Positions 33,384 through 41,352 of a DNA stretch of 56,209 bases are shown in pieces (position 1 is the stretch's first letter; each line of letters opens with the position of its first letter). The stretch spans positions 1-56,209 of the forward strand of contig DVKT01000071.1 of NCBI GenBank assembly GCA_018715885.1, given 5' to 3'. Origin of the DNA: Caccoplasma intestinavium (GTDB lineage Bacteria > Bacteroidota > Bacteroidia > Bacteroidales > UBA11471). The notes under the pieces are model-generated. The model was given only the letters and a program-made list of their open reading frames with translations, was not told the origin of the DNA and ran no database searches. The translations under genes were made by a program, and so were the position numbers.

Positions 33384-33598
33384 CCGCCTTTTTTCCGAAT
33401 AGTGCACACTTTAATTAGAAATAATCCACACAGATCCGGCTCCTCTCGGCTTTATTTGCAAATATAAACAGAATGCCATGAAAGAAAATATTATCATTGC
33501 CTATCCCTGCAAAACGTTATCGTCGGCGTCTTGTATTTTTATTCTGGGGAAACAGGACGTTTTTCTATCTCCGCATACTCCGTCGGAAATCAAAAAAA

Positions 33599-33628
33599 AC
33601 ACCTATCCGACCAGAAATTCTACTCGAC
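33599..33628 (+). promoter_or_regulatory. ACACCTAT box 2 of the HTCS-GH3 interval
   Basis: ACACCTATCCGACCAGAAAT followed by TCTACTCGAC. Aligned to box 1 it agrees at 19 of the first 23 positions by eye, and its distal CTCGA is shared with the lyase box. It lies 126 bases upstream of the GH3 start. Confidence 0.55.
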
Positions 33629-33670
33629 AATTTTTTTCCGACGAAATATATTGCAAACATATCGAATAAT

Positions 33671-33700
33671 ACACCTATTCAGTAAAATAATACACCAATA
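33671..33700 (+). promoter_or_regulatory. ACACCTAT box 3, a direct repeat spaced 21 bases, upstream of GH3
   Basis: ACACCTATT at 33671 is followed by ACACCAAT at 33692, exactly 21 bases or two helical turns later. AraC-type domains commonly bind such direct repeats on one face of the DNA. It ends 32 bases before the GH3 ATG. A TTTATTTG element lies at 33717-33724, so the position suits an activator next to the promoter. Confidence 0.55.
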
Positions 33701-33731
33701 ATTATATTTTTCTCTCTTTATTTGTATTGTC

Positions 33732-36320
33732 ATGAAAAAGCTATTTCTACTATCGATCCTTTTGTGTGGAACGTTGTCGCTAACAGCACAAAACGAACCG
33801 TACAAAAATCCGCAACTTTCTCCCGAAGAGAGAGCGGCCGATTTGACGTCCCGCCTCACTCTCGAAGAAAAGGTCGCTCTCATGCAGAACACATCTCCCG
33901 CCGTCGAACGTCTGGGTATAAAACCATACAACTGGTGGAACGAGGCCCTGCATGGCGTAGCCCGGGCCGGCGAAGCGACAGTATTCCCGCAAACCATAGG
34001 CATGGCTGCCTCTTTCGACCCCGACTTATTATATAAGGTATTCGATGCCGTCAGCGACGAAGCCCGTGCAAAATTCCACGACTTCCAGCGCAAAGGCCGG
34101 TATGGGAAATATCAATGCCTGACTTTCTGGACTCCGAACGTCAACATTTTCAGAGACCCTCGCTGGGGGCGCGGACAAGAGACCTACGGAGAAGACCCTT
34201 ATCTCACCTCGGTACTGGGATTGCAAGTCATTCGAGGACTGCAAGGACCTGCCGACACCCAATACGATAAACTGCACGCTTGCGCCAAACATTTCGCCGT
34301 ACATAGTGGCCCAGAATGGAATCGCCACTCTTTCAACGCCGAAAACATCGACTTACGCGACCTATATGAGACTTACCTCCCGGCATTCAAGACAGCAGTT
34401 ATCTACGGCGATGTAAAAGAAGTCATGTGCGCCTATAACCGTTTCGAAGGCAAGCCCTGCTGCGGCAGCGACCGCCTGCTGATGCAGATACTCCGAGACG
34501 AGTGGAAATTCAAATATCTTGTCGTATCGGATTGCGGTGCCATAAACGACTTCTACCATCCGTCAAAACACCATACTCACCCCGACTCGGCCAGCGCATC
34601 GGCCGATGCCGTTCTGGCCGGGACCGACGTAGAATGCGGGACCAGCTACAAATCGCTTGTCAACGCCGTAAAAAAAGGCTATATCAAAGAGAGCGACATC
34701 GACGTCAGCGTACGCCGTCTGCTGGCAGCCCGATTTGCTTTGGGCGAAATGGACGATGAGAAACTGGTCGAATGGTCGAAAATTCCCTACTCTGTCGTAG
34801 ATTGCCCCGAACATCGGGCTCTCGCACTAGAAATGGCAAAAGAATCGATCGTTCTGCTTCAAAACCGGAATAACATACTACCCCTCGCTAAAAATGCCAA
34901 AATCGCCGTCATGGGCCCCAATGCAAACGACTCTGTCATGCAATGGGCCAACTACAACGGGACTCCCCGTCGCACTATCACTTTGCTCGGCGGCATAAAA
35001 GAGAAAGTCGGCAACGTTACTTATGCAAAAACATGCGATTGGCTCTCTAACACCTCTTACGAATCGAAATTCAACTGGCTCTACACCCCCGACAACAAAA
35101 GGGGCATGGCTGCCACTTATTACAACAATACCGACCTGACCGGAGAAATAGCCGCCACTCAAATATATACATCGCCGGTAAACCGCGATGCCGGAGGCAA
35201 CACGGTATTTGAGCCGGGAGTAAACCTTACCGATTTCACCGCCCGTTTTGAAAGCGTGCTCCGGCCCGAAGAATCGGGAGAAATGCTGCTTACCGTCAAT
35301 GCCGATGACGGACTCCGTATCATCATCGACGGGGAAAAAGTGGCGGAAACATGGAAAAGGAATTCCAATGCCAAAAAAGAATACCATTTTCCGGTCGAGA
35401 AAGGGAAAGAGTACGACATAGAAATAGACTACCTGCAACTGGCGGGTAAGGCCTTTTTGAAAATAGACCTCGGAATTATCCGGCAAAAATCGATAGAGGA
35501 CGACCTCAATGCCGTTGCTGATGCCGATGTCGTAATTTTCGCCGGCGGTATCTCGGCACAACTCGAAGGAGAATCGATGAGCGTCAACTATCCGGGTTTC
35601 AAAGGCGGAGACCGCACTCATATAGAACTGCCCGAAATACAACGCAACATACTGAAACGTTTGCACGAAATGGGCAAGAAAGTCATATTTGTCAACTATT
35701 CGGGTAGCGCCATGGGACTGGTTCCTGAAACCGAGACTTGCGATGCCATCATACAAGCATGGTACCCGGGACAAGAAGGCGGAACAGCCATAGCCGACAT
35801 TCTCTTCGGAGATTACAATCCGAACGGGAAACTTCCCGTAACTTTCTACCGGAATATAGACCAACTTCCCGACTATCAAGACTATTCGATGCAAGGCCGC
35901 ACCTACCGTTTCATGACGGAAAAGCCGCTCTACCCGTTCGGATACGGGCTCAGCTACACCACTTACACTTACGGAAAACCGCAAGTGAAAAAAGCGACGG
36001 TAAAAAACGGCAAGGATATACGTCTTACCGTGCCCGTTACCAATACGGGGAAACGCGACGGAGTGGAAATCGTCCAAGTCTATATACATAAAACGGGTGA
36101 TACCGACGGTGCACCGATCAAAACCCTTCGGGCATTCAAACGGGTAAACCTCAAAGCCGGAGAGACACAAAAAGTAACATTCGACCTCACACCCGAAGCA
36201 TTTGCATTCTACGATCGTGCCAGCGGCTATATATTGACTCAACCGGGAGAGTATCAAATCTTCGTCGGGAGCAGTTCCGCCAACGAAGACTTGCAGGAAC
36301 TCACCGTAAAACTGAAATAA
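33732..36320 (+). CDS. GH3 family glycoside hydrolase with PA14 insertion
   Basis: An 862-residue secreted enzyme (signal MKKLFLLSILLCGTLSLTAQ) releasing terminal sugars from oligosaccharides by a retaining mechanism. The catalytic N-terminal domain begins LTLEEKVALMQ and carries FWTPNVNIFRDPRWGRGQET and the nucleophile Asp267 in VVSDCGAINDF. A C rather than W after SD is typical of beta-xylosidase or arabinosidase-like GH3 members. A PA14 domain is inserted at about residues 455-590 (GMAATYYNNTDLTGEI, VNADDGLRIIIDG), then the second GH3 domain (LPVTFYRNIDQLPDY) and a fibronectin-III-like end. Substrate is not certain: a xyloside, glucoside or arabinoside are all possible. It is transcribed divergently from the regulator. 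Confidence 0.92.
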   Translation: MKKLFLLSILLCGTLSLTAQNEPYKNPQLSPEERAADLTSRLTLEEKVALMQNTSPAVERLGIKPYNWWNEALHGVARAGEATVFPQTIGMAASFDPDLLYKVFDAVSDEARAKFHDFQRKGRYGKYQCLTFWTPNVNIFRDPRWGRGQETYGEDPYLTSVLGLQVIRGLQGPADTQYDKLHACAKHFAVHSGPEWNRHSFNAENIDLRDLYETYLPAFKTAVIYGDVKEVMCAYNRFEGKPCCGSDRLLMQILRDEWKFKYLVVSDCGAINDFYHPSKHHTHPDSASASADAVLAGTDVECGTSYKSLVNAVKKGYIKESDIDVSVRRLLAARFALGEMDDEKLVEWSKIPYSVVDCPEHRALALEMAKESIVLLQNRNNILPLAKNAKIAVMGPNANDSVMQWANYNGTPRRTITLLGGIKEKVGNVTYAKTCDWLSNTSYESKFNWLYTPDNKRGMAATYYNNTDLTGEIAATQIYTSPVNRDAGGNTVFEPGVNLTDFTARFESVLRPEESGEMLLTVNADDGLRIIIDGEKVAETWKRNSNAKKEYHFPVEKGKEYDIEIDYLQLAGKAFLKIDLGIIRQKSIEDDLNAVADADVVIFAGGISAQLEGESMSVNYPGFKGGDRTHIELPEIQRNILKRLHEMGKKVIFVNYSGSAMGLVPETETCDAIIQAWYPGQEGGTAIADILFGDYNPNGKLPVTFYRNIDQLPDYQDYSMQGRTYRFMTEKPLYPFGYGLSYTTYTYGKPQVKKATVKNGKDIRLTVPVTNTGKRDGVEIVQVYIHKTGDTDGAPIKTLRAFKRVNLKAGETQKVTFDLTPEAFAFYDRASGYILTQPGEYQIFVGSSSANEDLQELTVKLK

Positions 36321-36345
36321 TTTTCTTTTCATGTATACTTTCGCG

Positions 36346-36380
36346 AAAAAGGCTTCCCGATAGCGATCGGGGGCCTTTTT
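36346..36380 (+). terminator. Intrinsic terminator of the GH3 gene
   Basis: AAAAAGGCTTCCCGAT pairs with ATCGGGGGCCTTTTT around a short AGCG loop, with one unpaired base and a T-run at the end. It lies 26 bases past the stop codon. Confidence 0.85.
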
Positions 36381-36491
36381 CATTTTTCAGACGATTTCCC
36401 GAATTTTCACAACCTCCAAAAGAAAAACACAATTACCGCACCCTTTTGCAGCCGATTTTAATATCTTTACCGCTATATAATCTTTCTCACC

Positions 36492-37640
36492 ATGAAAAAG
36501 GGATTGAAAATCGTTTTCACCACCGGAATAGCGCTCACCGTCATCTATCTTTGTCTGCCCTATTACGTCCGGCAAGCCGTCATACATCTCTATCCCGACA
36601 TCAATGATCTCGAACTTTTCGACAAACATGTCGTACATGCCCCGGATTCAAGTCGCACATGGCCCAAAGCCACCGACTACAACCGATACAGGATGAGTGC
36701 CGAAGAAGAGGCCTTTCTCGATGAAATGGAAACTGTCGCATTCTTGGTTATCCAACACGACAGCATCGTCTACGAGAATTATCGGAACGGCTGGAACGAC
36801 ACCTTGACTTCCAATCTTTTTTCCGGCACAAAAAGCATTGTCGGCCTTCTCGTGGGTATCGCCCATGAAGAAGGGTACATCAAGAGTCTCGACGACCCTG
36901 TAAGCAATTACCTGCCGGAGTTCAAAGAAGGAGAGAAGTCCGATGTAACAATTCGTAACCTGCTTACCATGAGCGCCGGATTGAGTTGGGACGAATCCTA
37001 CGCCTCGCTTTTCTCTCTCACCACGCAAGGATACTACGGCAATAATCTCCGGGAATTGGCATTGGGTCTCGATGTGGTCGACAAGCCGGGAAAACAATTT
37101 TCTTATCGAAGCGGAGAGTCCCAAGTATTAGCTTTTACGTTGGAAGCCGCCACCGGAAAAACAATAAGCGACTATGCCGAAGAAAAATTATGGCGTTCCT
37201 TGCAAGCCGGGCACGACGCCTACTGGCTGCTCGATAGGGAAAACGGCGATGAAAAAGCATTCTGCTGCTTCCATACTACGGCTCGCGACGCAGCGCGATT
37301 CGGACATCTCATGCTCAACAACGGATATTGGCACGAACGTCCAGTCGTACCGGAAGAGTATATGCGTGAAGCACTGTCCCCGGCATCCTACCTCTTGAAT
37401 CAATGGGGTAACGGTGCGCTCGATTATTACGGCTTCCAAATATGGCTATTACATTACCGGGATCAAATAAATCCCTATTTCCGCGGCATGTTGGGGCAAT
37501 ATATCATGGCAATCCCAAGTCGCAACGCCATTTTCGTAAGACTGGGACACAAATGTTCCAAAGAATACATACGGGAAGCCAACAGCGACATCTTCGACCA
37601 CCTCGACATCGTCATGCATATCCTCGACCAGAGAGAATAA
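36492..37640 (+). CDS. Membrane-anchored serine hydrolase of the beta-lactamase/PBP fold
   Basis: A 382-residue protein with an N-terminal membrane helix (GLKIVFTTGIALTVIYLCLP) and a class C beta-lactamase-like domain. The active-site pair is Ser111 and Lys114 in LFSGTKS (the SxxK motif). A YRSGES stretch near residue 206 occupies the place of the YxN motif, and SAGLSWDE is typical of the family. Such proteins include esterases, D-amino-acid peptidases and penicillin-recognising proteins; true beta-lactamase activity is not implied. It stands alone after the GH3 terminator. A TATCTTTA sequence at 36464-36471 may be its -7 element. Confidence 0.85.
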   Translation: MKKGLKIVFTTGIALTVIYLCLPYYVRQAVIHLYPDINDLELFDKHVVHAPDSSRTWPKATDYNRYRMSAEEEAFLDEMETVAFLVIQHDSIVYENYRNGWNDTLTSNLFSGTKSIVGLLVGIAHEEGYIKSLDDPVSNYLPEFKEGEKSDVTIRNLLTMSAGLSWDESYASLFSLTTQGYYGNNLRELALGLDVVDKPGKQFSYRSGESQVLAFTLEAATGKTISDYAEEKLWRSLQAGHDAYWLLDRENGDEKAFCCFHTTARDAARFGHLMLNNGYWHERPVVPEEYMREALSPASYLLNQWGNGALDYYGFQIWLLHYRDQINPYFRGMLGQYIMAIPSRNAIFVRLGHKCSKEYIREANSDIFDHLDIVMHILDQRE

Positions 37641-37748
37641 ACCCTGCAACCTGCAAACAATTTTCCAATAGCAATTACCTGTAATGGAAACAAAGACGAC
37701 AAAAAAATTTTAGTTTTTCCTTTATTTTATACGCTCGATTATTATATC

Positions 37749-37756
37749 TACTTTTG
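37749..37756 (+). promoter_or_regulatory. Promoter -7 element of the ModF-like gene
   Basis: TACTTTTG fits TAnnTTTG. A TTTT lies 20 bases upstream where TTTG is expected. The leader to the ATG at 37815 would be about 50 bases. Confidence 0.5.
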
Positions 37757-37814
37757 CAAAAATTTCAATAATGTCTCATTGCAAGGACATCATTTCTTAT
37801 CGAATAACACCACC

Positions 37815-39275
37815 ATGCAAACGATTATATCCCTACAAAACGGTATTGCCGGCGACTTAAACCGCCGCTTCGATACTCCGATAAATTTTGAACTGAGAGA
37901 GGGGGAACATCTCGCCGTCATAGGAGTGAACGGAAGCGGAAAAAGTACACTCATACAAACGGTTACCGGCCAACTCTTTCTGAAAACGGGTAAATTGTCT
38001 TTTGACTTCGGTTCCGACTCCCACCGCTACACGTCCGAAAACATACGATATGTTACATTCAACGATGCCTACGGCACAGCGACGGCCGACTATTATTATC
38101 AACAACGCTGGAACTCGCAAGACAGCGACCAAGCTCCTTGCGTAAAAGAGATACTCGAACGCGAAAAATGCGACAATCTCTCGTGGAAGGCACACCTTTA
38201 TGACTTGTTGGGTATAAATTCTTTGCTCGAAAAACCCATTATCATGCTTTCTTCGGGTGAGTTGCGCAAAATGCATATCGCCAAGCTATTGCTCTCCGCA
38301 CCGAAAGTACTGATTCTCGAAAGTCCATTCATCGGTCTCGACGCCCCATCGCGTCGGTTGCTTATCGATTTGTTGCAACACCTCATCGATGAAGCTACGG
38401 TGCAAATCATACTTGTCGTTTCCGCGCCTCAGGATATTCCGGCATTTGTTACCCACGTCTACGAAGTCGATAATATGCGTTGTAGCAGGAAATTTCCTTT
38501 GCAAGAATATCGTGCACAGGAAACCATCACTGCCCGACGGGCTGCTATAAACAACCGACATATCGAACTCCCCGTACTTCCCGAGGGAAACGGAGAAATA
38601 TGTACGGCCGAGGAAATCGTCCGGCTCGAAAATGTATCTATTCGTTACGGAAGCCGGACTATCATCGATCGCTTGAACTGGACTATCAAAAATGGAGAAA
38701 AATGGTCATTATCAGGACCGAACGGAGCCGGGAAATCGACACTTCTCAGTCTGATATGCGCCGATAATCCACAGGCCTACTCACAAAACATTACTCTTTT
38801 CGACCACAAACGGGGTAGCGGAGAAAGTATTTGGGACATCAAAAAACACATCGGTTACGTCTCACCCGAGATACATCGATCTTATCTCAAAGACATTCCC
38901 GCAGCCGAAATCGTCGCCTCGGGATATTACGATACGATAGGACTCTTTCGCAGACTTACCCCCCAACAAATAGAATCCTGTATGGGCTGGCTCGATGCAT
39001 TCGGCATCTCGGCTCTTCGCAACCGCTCTTTCGTGAAATTATCTTCGGGAGAACAACGCCTGTTGCTACTCGCCCGCGCACTAGTAAAAGACCCTGCCCT
39101 GCTTATTCTCGACGAACCCTTGCACGGCCTCGACATTCTCAATAAAGAATTGGCGCGAGCCATCATCGAGACATTCGCCAGCCGCCCCAACAAGACAATC
39201 ATCTATGTTACGCACTATCCCGAAGAGCTACCCCGATGCATAGATAAGACACTCATTCTCAAACGAAACGAATAG
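37815..39275 (+). CDS. ModF-like protein with two ABC ATPase domains
   Basis: A 486-residue cytoplasmic protein with two fused ABC domains and no membrane segment, the same layout and length as ModF (about 490). The start is the ATG at 37815 (MQTIISLQNG); the longer frame begins with TTG at 37779. Domain 1 has Walker A GVNGSGKST (residues about 40-48) and signature LSSGELRK, but its Walker B reads VLILESPFIGLD, so the usual Asp-Glu pair is Glu-Ser. Domain 2 has GPNGAGKST, LSSGEQRLL and a regular LLILDEPLHGLD. No molybdate transport genes adjoin it. ModF function is poorly known; this one may be an ATPase regulator or part of an unlinked transporter. Confidence 0.85.
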   Translation: MQTIISLQNGIAGDLNRRFDTPINFELREGEHLAVIGVNGSGKSTLIQTVTGQLFLKTGKLSFDFGSDSHRYTSENIRYVTFNDAYGTATADYYYQQRWNSQDSDQAPCVKEILEREKCDNLSWKAHLYDLLGINSLLEKPIIMLSSGELRKMHIAKLLLSAPKVLILESPFIGLDAPSRRLLIDLLQHLIDEATVQIILVVSAPQDIPAFVTHVYEVDNMRCSRKFPLQEYRAQETITARRAAINNRHIELPVLPEGNGEICTAEEIVRLENVSIRYGSRTIIDRLNWTIKNGEKWSLSGPNGAGKSTLLSLICADNPQAYSQNITLFDHKRGSGESIWDIKKHIGYVSPEIHRSYLKDIPAAEIVASGYYDTIGLFRRLTPQQIESCMGWLDAFGISALRNRSFVKLSSGEQRLLLLARALVKDPALLILDEPLHGLDILNKELARAIIETFASRPNKTIIYVTHYPEELPRCIDKTLILKRNE

Positions 39276-39284
39276 TTATTTTTC

Positions 39285-40232
39285 TTAAAAAGAAAACCTT
39301 TCAAAATTCATTTTCAGAGCATCTCGATATACCGAAATTATGTCATCTATAATTTCGGCAGCACTTTGCTCACTCGAAACCATCGCCGAAACTTGGCCGA
39401 TTTCCAATTCACCATTCTGTAAATCTCCTTCGAAAATACCTTTTTTAGCCCGTCCCTTTCCCAACAATTCCCGCAATTCATCGATCGACGCACCCCTTTG
39501 CTGCGCATTTTCCACACTCTCGTAAAACTCGTTTTTAACCAATCTTACGGGTGATAACTTTTTCAGTGTCAAGAATGTATCACCTTCTTGCAGGTTCAAG
39601 CAATGTCGCTTGAAATTTTCATGAGCCGAGCTTTCTTTCGAAAGAGCGAAACGACTGCCCACTTGTACTCCCTCGGCCCCCAATAACATCACGGCTGCCA
39701 TTGCCTCTCCCGATGCAATCCCACCCGCCGCCAACAGAGGCAGGGACGTTGCCTGACGTACGGCCGGAATGAGACACAAAGTCGACGTCTCTTCCCTCCC
39801 GTTATGACCACCGGCCTCGAAGCCTTCGGCTACAACCGCATCGACACCGGCCTGCTCGCACTTGCGGGCAAAACGCGAAGAAGACACGACATGCGCGACC
39901 GTAATACCATGACGATGAAGAAAATCAGTATAGAGCGCCGGATTCCCGGCGGAAGTGAAAACAATCTTCACCTTTTCCTCGATGAGTATCTGCATCAACT
40001 TATCGATTTCGGGATACATCAGCGGCACATTCACACCGAAAGGATTACTTGTCGCCTCACGACATTTCGCGATATGCTCCCGCAACATATCAGGGTGCAT
40101 CGAGCCGGCTCCAAGCAACCCTAATCCACCGGCATTGCTCACTGCCGAAGCCAACCGCCAACCACTACACCACACCATACCCCCTTGAACAATGGGATAT
40201 CGGATACCGAAAAGCTCACATATTCGATTCAT
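39285..40232 (-). CDS. FabK / nitronate monooxygenase family flavoprotein
   Basis: A 315-residue FMN-dependent TIM-barrel enzyme. N-terminal ICELFGIRYPIVQGGMVW, the EGFEAGGHNG loop (residues about 148-157) and LLAAGGIASGEAMAAVMLLG with VQVGSRFALSKES are shared by enoyl-ACP reductase II (FabK) and nitronate monooxygenase. The length fits FabK. A FabK would carry out the last reduction in fatty-acid chain elongation; annotation pipelines often label relatives as nitronate monooxygenase. The context does not decide: it is convergent with the ModF-like gene and not near other fatty-acid genes. Confidence 0.8.
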   Translation of the reverse strand: MNRICELFGIRYPIVQGGMVWCSGWRLASAVSNAGGLGLLGAGSMHPDMLREHIAKCREATSNPFGVNVPLMYPEIDKLMQILIEEKVKIVFTSAGNPALYTDFLHRHGITVAHVVSSSRFARKCEQAGVDAVVAEGFEAGGHNGREETSTLCLIPAVRQATSLPLLAAGGIASGEAMAAVMLLGAEGVQVGSRFALSKESSAHENFKRHCLNLQEGDTFLTLKKLSPVRLVKNEFYESVENAQQRGASIDELRELLGKGRAKKGIFEGDLQNGELEIGQVSAMVSSEQSAAEIIDDIISVYRDALKMNFERFSF

Positions 40233-40424
40233 ACCTGTAATTTATAATTCAAAAGTTCTTCTAAGAAACAAATAAAAAACCGATATTTCCCGGGGAAAAA
40301 GAAAAAAGGAGAGAAAAGTTTTCTAAAATCGGGTAAGTGCATTTCCCCTTTACAATAAAGAATGGAATCCCCCAATACCGAACACCCACATTCGGAAGCG
40401 AATCACCGAATTGCAAATCGCATT

Positions 40425-40871
40425 TTACCGGCTCCTACTCAATTTATAGCGAAAAGAATTTCCGGTTTTCACCACAGAATCGACCCGAAAAAAAGCAATC
40501 GGAGCCCCATACGGTAAAATATAAGAAATGGCGCTTTCGGGCAAAGGCAATACATCGGCCGATGCCGGATAACGAGAAAACGATGATTCGGAAGTCAGAA
40601 TCAACACCGAGTCCCCGGCCGCTGCAACATCGTCGACATCTCCTACATAGGCCGACGAAACAAAACAAAAATAAGTATAGGAGTGCCGGCTGTAAAGGGT
40701 ATCGATCGGTGCATGACGAAACCATGTATCCGACGTCTCCGGGATATGGACATTCGCCAAAACCTCTTGCATGACAGGATCGGGCACACGCATACCTTTC
40801 TTAAAAAAATAATAACCGACTCCCACGACAAGGAGTAAAAGGAACGACCATAACAGCGAACTTTTTCTCAT
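40425..40871 (-). CDS. Small membrane-anchored hypothetical protein
   Basis: A 148-residue protein. The ATG at 40871 (MRKSSLLWSFLLLLVVGVGYYFFKKG) is chosen because it follows a strong promoter at the right distance; the frame to 40946 would run through the promoter. One N-terminal membrane helix anchors a small extracytoplasmic domain (about residues 30-148) containing RHAPIDTLYSRHSYTYFCFV and PYGAPIAFFRVDSV. I do not recognise a family. It is a single-gene unit between FabK and the tRNA genes. Confidence 0.7.
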   Translation of the reverse strand: MRKSSLLWSFLLLLVVGVGYYFFKKGMRVPDPVMQEVLANVHIPETSDTWFRHAPIDTLYSRHSYTYFCFVSSAYVGDVDDVAAAGDSVLILTSESSFSRYPASADVLPLPESAISYILPYGAPIAFFRVDSVVKTGNSFRYKLSRSR

Positions 40872-40895
40872 GGTGTAAAAATATTGACAGATATG

Positions 40896-40926
40896 CAAAT
40901 ATAGAAAAATCGGCAAAAGTATCAAA
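40896..40926 (-). promoter_or_regulatory. Promoter of the small anchored protein
   Basis: On the minus strand TTTG (40926-40923), 19 bases, TATATTTG (40903-40896). This is the full Bacteroidota -33/-7 consensus with ideal spacing, the best promoter in the window. It lies directly against the tRNA terminator. Confidence 0.8.
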
Positions 40927-40957
40927 CAAAAAGCGACTTGCCGCATGACAAGTCGCT
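40927..40957 (-). terminator. Terminator of the tRNA-Val transcript
   Basis: AGCGACTTG (40932-40940) and CAAGTCGCT (40949-40957) form a perfect 9-base stem. On the minus strand it is followed by five T residues, and the next base pairs belong to the following promoter. Confidence 0.85.
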
Positions 40958-40962
40958 CTTAG

Positions 40963-41037
40963 TGGGCGTTGAGGGATTCGAACCCCCGACCCTCTGCTTG
41001 TAAGGCAGATGCTCTGAACCAGCTGAGCTAAGCACCC
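40963..41037 (-). tRNA. tRNA-Val (anticodon TAC), acceptor stem imperfect
   Basis: A cloverleaf folds from the minus strand. The anticodon loop is CTTACAA with anticodon TAC (reads GUA), the T arm is GGGGGTTCGAATCCCTC, and the discriminator is A, without an encoded CCA. The 5' strand of the acceptor stem is GGGTGCT against AACGCCC. This leaves one G-T wobble and one C-A mismatch, whereas the copy at 41120 pairs perfectly. The rest is identical to that copy. Confidence 0.9.
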
Positions 41038-41119
41038 TTTTACATAAAGGCACAAATGACCTTTTAAGAAAAACCTCTATACAATCTTTAACCTATTGAA
41101 TCTGACTCCTCAGATCAAG

Positions 41120-41194
41120 TGGGCGTTGAGGGATTCGAACCCCCGACCCTCTGCTTGTAAGGCAGATGCTCTGAACCAGCTGAGCTAAACGCCC
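41120..41194 (-). tRNA. tRNA-Val (anticodon TAC)
   Basis: Standard 75-base tRNA with acceptor stem GGGCGTT/AACGCCC fully paired, D arm GCTCAGCTGGTTCAGAGC, anticodon loop CTTACAA and a normal T arm. It is the first gene of a two-tRNA transcript; 82 bases separate it from the second. Confidence 0.97.
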
Positions 41195-41220
41195 GATGTG
41201 CTTTTACCGAAAAAGCGAGG

Positions 41221-41250
41221 CAAAGGTACAAGATTTTTTCGACATTCAAA
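41221..41250 (-). promoter_or_regulatory. tRNA-Val promoter
   Basis: Minus strand TTTG (41250-41247), 18 bases, TACCTTTG (41228-41221). It is about 27 bases ahead of the mature 5' end of the first tRNA. Confidence 0.7.
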
Positions 41251-41286
41251 ATAAAATCGCTTTTTTTCTGCAAAAATCATCTTTTT

Positions 41287-41318
41287 CTTGGGAGAACCGA
41301 TCCGATATACTAACTTTG
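41287..41318 (+). promoter_or_regulatory. purB promoter
   Basis: TAACTTTG at 41311-41318 fits TAnnTTTG, with TCTTG ending 20 bases before it as a -33 element. The leader to the ATG at 41353 is about 28 bases. Confidence 0.65.
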
Positions 41319-41352
41319 TTCCTCTAAAAAACTAAGACTTAATACGATAAAT

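Larger units (their letters stand above)
33281..33731. other. Divergent regulatory region between HTCS and GH3 genes
   Basis: A 451-base non-coding interval that is strongly AT-rich. It holds a promoter-like box for the HTCS gene and three ACACCTAT boxes described separately. A 63-codon frame at 33478-33669 is preceded by TTTATTTG but has no recognisable product and covers one of the boxes, so I do not call it a gene. Confidence 0.6.

Noticed and set aside
33478..33669. 63-codon frame in the HTCS-GH3 interval
   Set aside because: It has no recognisable product, sits in AT-rich regulatory DNA and overlaps an ACACCTAT box.
36492..37640. Beta-lactamase resistance gene
   Set aside because: The fold and SxxK motif are shared with many esterases and peptidases; nothing here points to antibiotic hydrolysis.
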